Positions 61,689 through 64,000 of a stretch of 64,000 nt of DNA are shown in pieces (position 1 is the stretch's first letter; every line of letters begins with the position of its first letter). The position numbers and the translations under genes were made by a program. The DNA is taken from assembly GCA_963737745.1 (NCBI GenBank), contig CAVTTR010000011.1, positions 62,001 to 126,000 on the forward strand, in the 5' to 3' direction. The notes under the pieces are model-generated. The model was not told the origin of the DNA, did not search any database, and was given only the letters and a program-made list of their open reading frames with translations. Source of the DNA: Bog-473 sp963737745. Its GTDB lineage: Bacteria > Actinomycetota > Acidimicrobiia > Acidimicrobiales > RAAP-2.

Positions 61689-62542
61689 AGCTTCACCTCG
61701 GTCACGTCGAAGTAGGCGCGCAACTTGTCGGCCACCACGTTGAGGCTGAACAGCAGCGAGAACATGGCGATGGCCGGGAAGATGATCAGCCAGGGGTTGC
61801 TTTGGCCCTTGCCGCCCGAGAGCAGTCCGGAGCCCTCGTAGAGCATGTTGCCCCAGCTCGGCGTGGGTGGGGGGACCGAGAGCCCGAGGAAGGCGAGTGT
61901 GCCCTCGAGCACGACGACGGTTGCCACGGCAATCAAGCCGAAGGAGAGGACGGTCGGCAAGATGTTGGGCAGTATCTCGCGTCCGAGAATGCGCCGGTCG
62001 TTCGCCCCCAGGGCCTTGGCGGCCATGACGAAGTCCCGGGTGGCGTACGAGAGGGTGGCGGCTCGAATCACCCGGAAGATCACCGGGGCGCTGAAGACAC
62101 CGATGACGAGGGTGATCTTCCACAGCTGATGGCCCCAGAAGGAGCCGATGGCGATCACCGCTACCAGGGCGGGGAAGGCAAGGACGGCGTAGGAAAGGGT
62201 GTTGAGGAAGGTATCGACCCGGCCCCGGCGATAGGCCGAGAACATGGCCGGAAGGCCCCCGAGGAGCATGCCGATGGCCGTGCTGCCGAACCCGACGACC
62301 AGGGAGACACGGGATCCGAAGAACAGTCGGCTGAGGATGTCACGATTGAGATCGTCGGTTCCGAGCAGATGTCCCCAGCCCGGGCTGGCGTTCTGGGGGG
62401 AGGCGAAGTTCTCGTAGCTCGGCTTGGGCAAGGGCAGCACGTTGGCGAAGATCGCCACGAGGATGATCAGACCGATCCAGCCGGTGCAGAGCCAGAAGAA
62501 AAGTCCCAGCCTCTTCTTCCCGGCGACCATGACGTCAGTCAC
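61685..62542 (-). CDS. oppC: Oligopeptide/dipeptide ABC transporter permease (OppC/DppC)
   Basis: 285 residues. A first helix (LFFWLCTGWIGLIILVAIFA), a periplasmic segment with HLLGTDDLNRDILSRLFFGS as the family signature, then five helices. The EAA loop is AAKALGANDRRILGREILPN. GTG 62542 overlaps the oppB stop; ATG 62530 is an alternative. Confidence 0.92.
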   Translation of the reverse strand: MTDVMVAGKKRLGLFFWLCTGWIGLIILVAIFANVLPLPKPSYENFASPQNASPGWGHLLGTDDLNRDILSRLFFGSRVSLVVGFGSTAIGMLLGGLPAMFSAYRRGRVDTFLNTLSYAVLAFPALVAVIAIGSFWGHQLWKITLVIGVFSAPVIFRVIRAATLSYATRDFVMAAKALGANDRRILGREILPNILPTVLSFGLIAVATVVVLEGTLAFLGLSVPPPTPSWGNMLYEGSGLLSGGKGQSNPWLIIFPAIAMFSLLFSLNVVADKLRAYFDVTEVKL

Positions 62543-63482
62543 GGGCGATCCTCGGGTCGACGACGGTGAAGGCGAAGTCGAACAGGAAGTTGACCAGCAC
62601 GATGGCCACGGCCACCACCAGGGTGATCCCCTGCACCACGGTGTAGTCGTCCTGGTTGATGGCCGAGATGATCTCGAAGCCAATCCCGTTCAGTTGCAGC
62701 AGTAACTCGACCACGAAGGTCCCCGCGATCAGCCCGCTGATGGTGACCCCCGCCGAGGCGAGGAGGGAGACCGACGAGGGGCGCAGCGCGTGGTGCCACA
62801 TGATGCGGCGGTCGGAGAGCCCCTTGGAGCGGGCCAGGGTGATGAAGTCCTCCTGCAGCGTGGCGATCAGATCGTTGCGCAGGAGCCGGAAGTACACGAC
62901 GATCGAGCCCAGGGCCAGCACGATCGACGGCAGCACCATGGTGTGGATGTTCGACCAGAAGTTCTGGGTCAGGGGGACGTAGGAGGCCGGCCCCGGGAAG
63001 ACATGCCAGTGCACGGCGAAGATCAGCACCAAAATCGGGCCGATCACGAACGGCGGGAGGGCGAGCATGCCGAAGGCCACCCCGTTGGAGAGCTGATCGA
63101 ACAGGCGGTTGGGACGCCGCGAGGCGGTCATGGCCATGGGGAGGGCGACGGCGAACGCCATCAGTTGCGAGAACACGATGAGCTCGATGTCGATGGGGAA
63201 CGAGTTGGCCAAAATCGAGGTCGTGGTCTGATGGGTGGTGAAGGACTGCCCCAGGTTTCCTTGCAACACGTGGCCGATCCAGATGAAGTACTGGGCCCAG
63301 AGCGACTTGTCGAGCCCGAGCTGGTGGTTGAGGATGGCGGCGTTCTGCGGCGTGTCATTGGGCCCGAGGATGGCGACGGCCGGATTCCCGGGGAGAAGGT
63401 GGACGAGGAAGAAGGCGGCCACTGACACGAAAAAGACGATGACGACGAGCAGCACCAGCCGTTTCGCGATGTATCTGCCCAA
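62535..63482 (-). CDS. oppB: Oligopeptide/dipeptide ABC transporter permease (OppB/DppB)
   Basis: 315 residues, six membrane helices. The start RYIAKRLVLLVVIVFFVSVA and the motif HLLPGNPAVAILGPND mark the family. The EAA loop is TLARSKGLSDRRIMWHHALR. First of oppB-C-D-F on the minus strand. No substrate-binding protein gene is in the window, so peptide, nickel or other specificity cannot be told. Confidence 0.93.
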   Translation of the reverse strand: MGRYIAKRLVLLVVIVFFVSVAAFFLVHLLPGNPAVAILGPNDTPQNAAILNHQLGLDKSLWAQYFIWIGHVLQGNLGQSFTTHQTTTSILANSFPIDIELIVFSQLMAFAVALPMAMTASRRPNRLFDQLSNGVAFGMLALPPFVIGPILVLIFAVHWHVFPGPASYVPLTQNFWSNIHTMVLPSIVLALGSIVVYFRLLRNDLIATLQEDFITLARSKGLSDRRIMWHHALRPSSVSLLASAGVTISGLIAGTFVVELLLQLNGIGFEIISAINQDDYTVVQGITLVVAVAIVLVNFLFDFAFTVVDPRIARD

Positions 63483-63523
63483 CTCGGCGCCCCCCTCCTC
63501 GTCTCCTCCCGGGCCCGGTGTCC

Positions 63524-63529
63524 TACTAT
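63524..63529 (+). promoter_or_regulatory. Putative -10 element for the glycosyltransferase at the right edge
   Basis: TACTAT ends six bases before GTG 63536, the best match to the leaderless pattern in this window. Confidence 0.45.
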
Positions 63530-63535
63530 GCGCCC

Positions 63536-64000
63536 GTGCCCGAGGCCCTTCCCCCCCTGAACGGACGGCTGCGGACCGTCGTCGGGCTGGCCGTGATGGT
63601 AGTGGTCGTGCTCGGAATCGTCTTGCGCTTCCTTACCCACTCCGCCCTGTGGTTAGACGAGGCGCTGACCGTCGACCGGGCGAGGCTCCCGCTCGGACAG
63701 ATCGCCGGCTCGGTCAAGCACGACGGCGCACCTCCGCTCTACTACTACCTCCTCCACTTCTGGATGAAGGTGTTCGGTCAATCGAACCTGGGCACCCGTT
63801 CGCTCTCGGGAGTCATCGGGGTCATATCTCTTCCGGTGGCCTGGCTGGCCGGCAATCGTTTCGGCGGGCGGGCGGTGGCGTGGACCACGGTCGTCCTCCT
63901 TTCCAGCGCGCCCTTCGCCGTCTATTACTCCACCGAGGCCCGCATGTACGCCCTCGTGATCCTCCTCACGGGATGCGGGTTCCTGGCACTCCACCGTGCT
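63536..64000 (+). CDS. Membrane glycosyltransferase, GT39/ArnT-like (partial, 3' end outside)
   Basis: 155 residues are visible. First helix LAVMVVVVLGIVLRFL, then a loop with SALWLDEALTVDRARLPLGQ, whose Asp-Glu pair corresponds to the catalytic acidic residue in GT39/GT83-type enzymes, then HDGAPPLYYYLLHFWMKVFG, VYYSTEARMYALVILL and further helices. Such enzymes transfer sugars from polyprenyl phosphates on the outer face. This could use the donor made by the mannosyltransferase at 16812, but that is inference. The gene runs off the window. Divergent from oppB. Confidence 0.75.
   Translation, partial: MPEALPPLNGRLRTVVGLAVMVVVVLGIVLRFLTHSALWLDEALTVDRARLPLGQIAGSVKHDGAPPLYYYLLHFWMKVFGQSNLGTRSLSGVIGVISLPVAWLAGNRFGGRAVAWTTVVLLSSAPFAVYYSTEARMYALVILLTGCGFLALHRA

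Noticed and set aside
61044..62123. Alternative open frame starting at the oppD ATG
   Set aside because: The start is real but the frame loses the ABC ATPase motifs after the C-run. It is explained by a one-base indel.

Overview
The window is high-GC bacterial chromosome from an actinomycete. The actinobacterial markers are MshD (mycothiol synthesis), ANTAR-type regulators including a PdtaR homologue, a menaquinone pathway, a polyprenol-phosphate mannose synthase and Ddn-like deazaflavin proteins. The style (many leaderless starts, STAS/GAF/ANTAR proteins, a GroES-like gene inside the his operon) suggests class Acidimicrobiia; that placement is an inference. I see no phage, insertion sequence, CRISPR array or rRNA. 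One tRNA gene, tRNA-Leu(CAA), is present.

Layout. 0-5.4 kb: end of a surface repeat protein, then alaS-ruvX-mltG-aroE, all broken by many single-base indels. 5.4-12.9 kb: MscS channel, two SEDS cell-wall polymerases on either side of a bifunctional-nuclease-like protein, polyphosphate kinase, DUF1345 membrane protein. 12.9-19.8 kb: STAS and GAF-ANTAR regulators, a flippase-like membrane protein, an AI-2E/PerM permease, a mannosyltransferase and a two-component pair. 19.8-25.6 kb: menF-menG-maoC, VIT transporter, mshD, nth, and a toxin-antitoxin-like pair with a degenerate PIN protein. 25.9-39.0 kb: a his-trp supercluster (hisD-C-B-H-A-F, groES-like, hisI, trpE, ygfZ, two small membrane proteins, a divergent Ddn-like gene, trpC-F-B-A). 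39.1-43.3 kb: a 19-bp tandem-repeat array, a PRC-barrel protein, and a type II fatty-acid cluster fabD-fabG-acpP-fabF whose FabD carries an extra C-terminal barrel. 43.5-53.1 kb: a cyclic-di-GMP and exopolysaccharide region. 53.1-64 kb: tRNA-Leu, menC, pdtaR, polA, rpsA, an Opp/Dpp-type ABC transporter (B, C, D, F, without its binding protein), and the start of a membrane glycosyltransferase.

The most interesting region is 43.5-53.1 kb. A BcsA-like processive glycosyltransferase is followed on the same strand by a stand-alone PilZ protein, a signal-peptidase-I-like protein that has lost both catalytic residues (Ser to Ala, Lys to Leu), and a lipoprotein with GH12 endoglucanase features. Next to them lie a GGDEF-EAL protein and an EAL-GAF-GAF protein. 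I infer a c-di-GMP-controlled beta-glucan (cellulose-like) synthesis system in which the usual BcsA-PilZ fusion and GH8 BcsZ are replaced by separate, non-homologous parts.

Many conserved genes are interrupted by one-base indels, often in homopolymers. The density is extreme in the first 5.4 kb and low elsewhere. Because these are essential or well-conserved genes, sequencing error is the most likely explanation; they are annotated as genes with the indel positions stated. Many starts have a TANNNT hexamer about 6 nt before ATG/GTG and no Shine-Dalgarno sequence, as expected for leaderless mRNAs.
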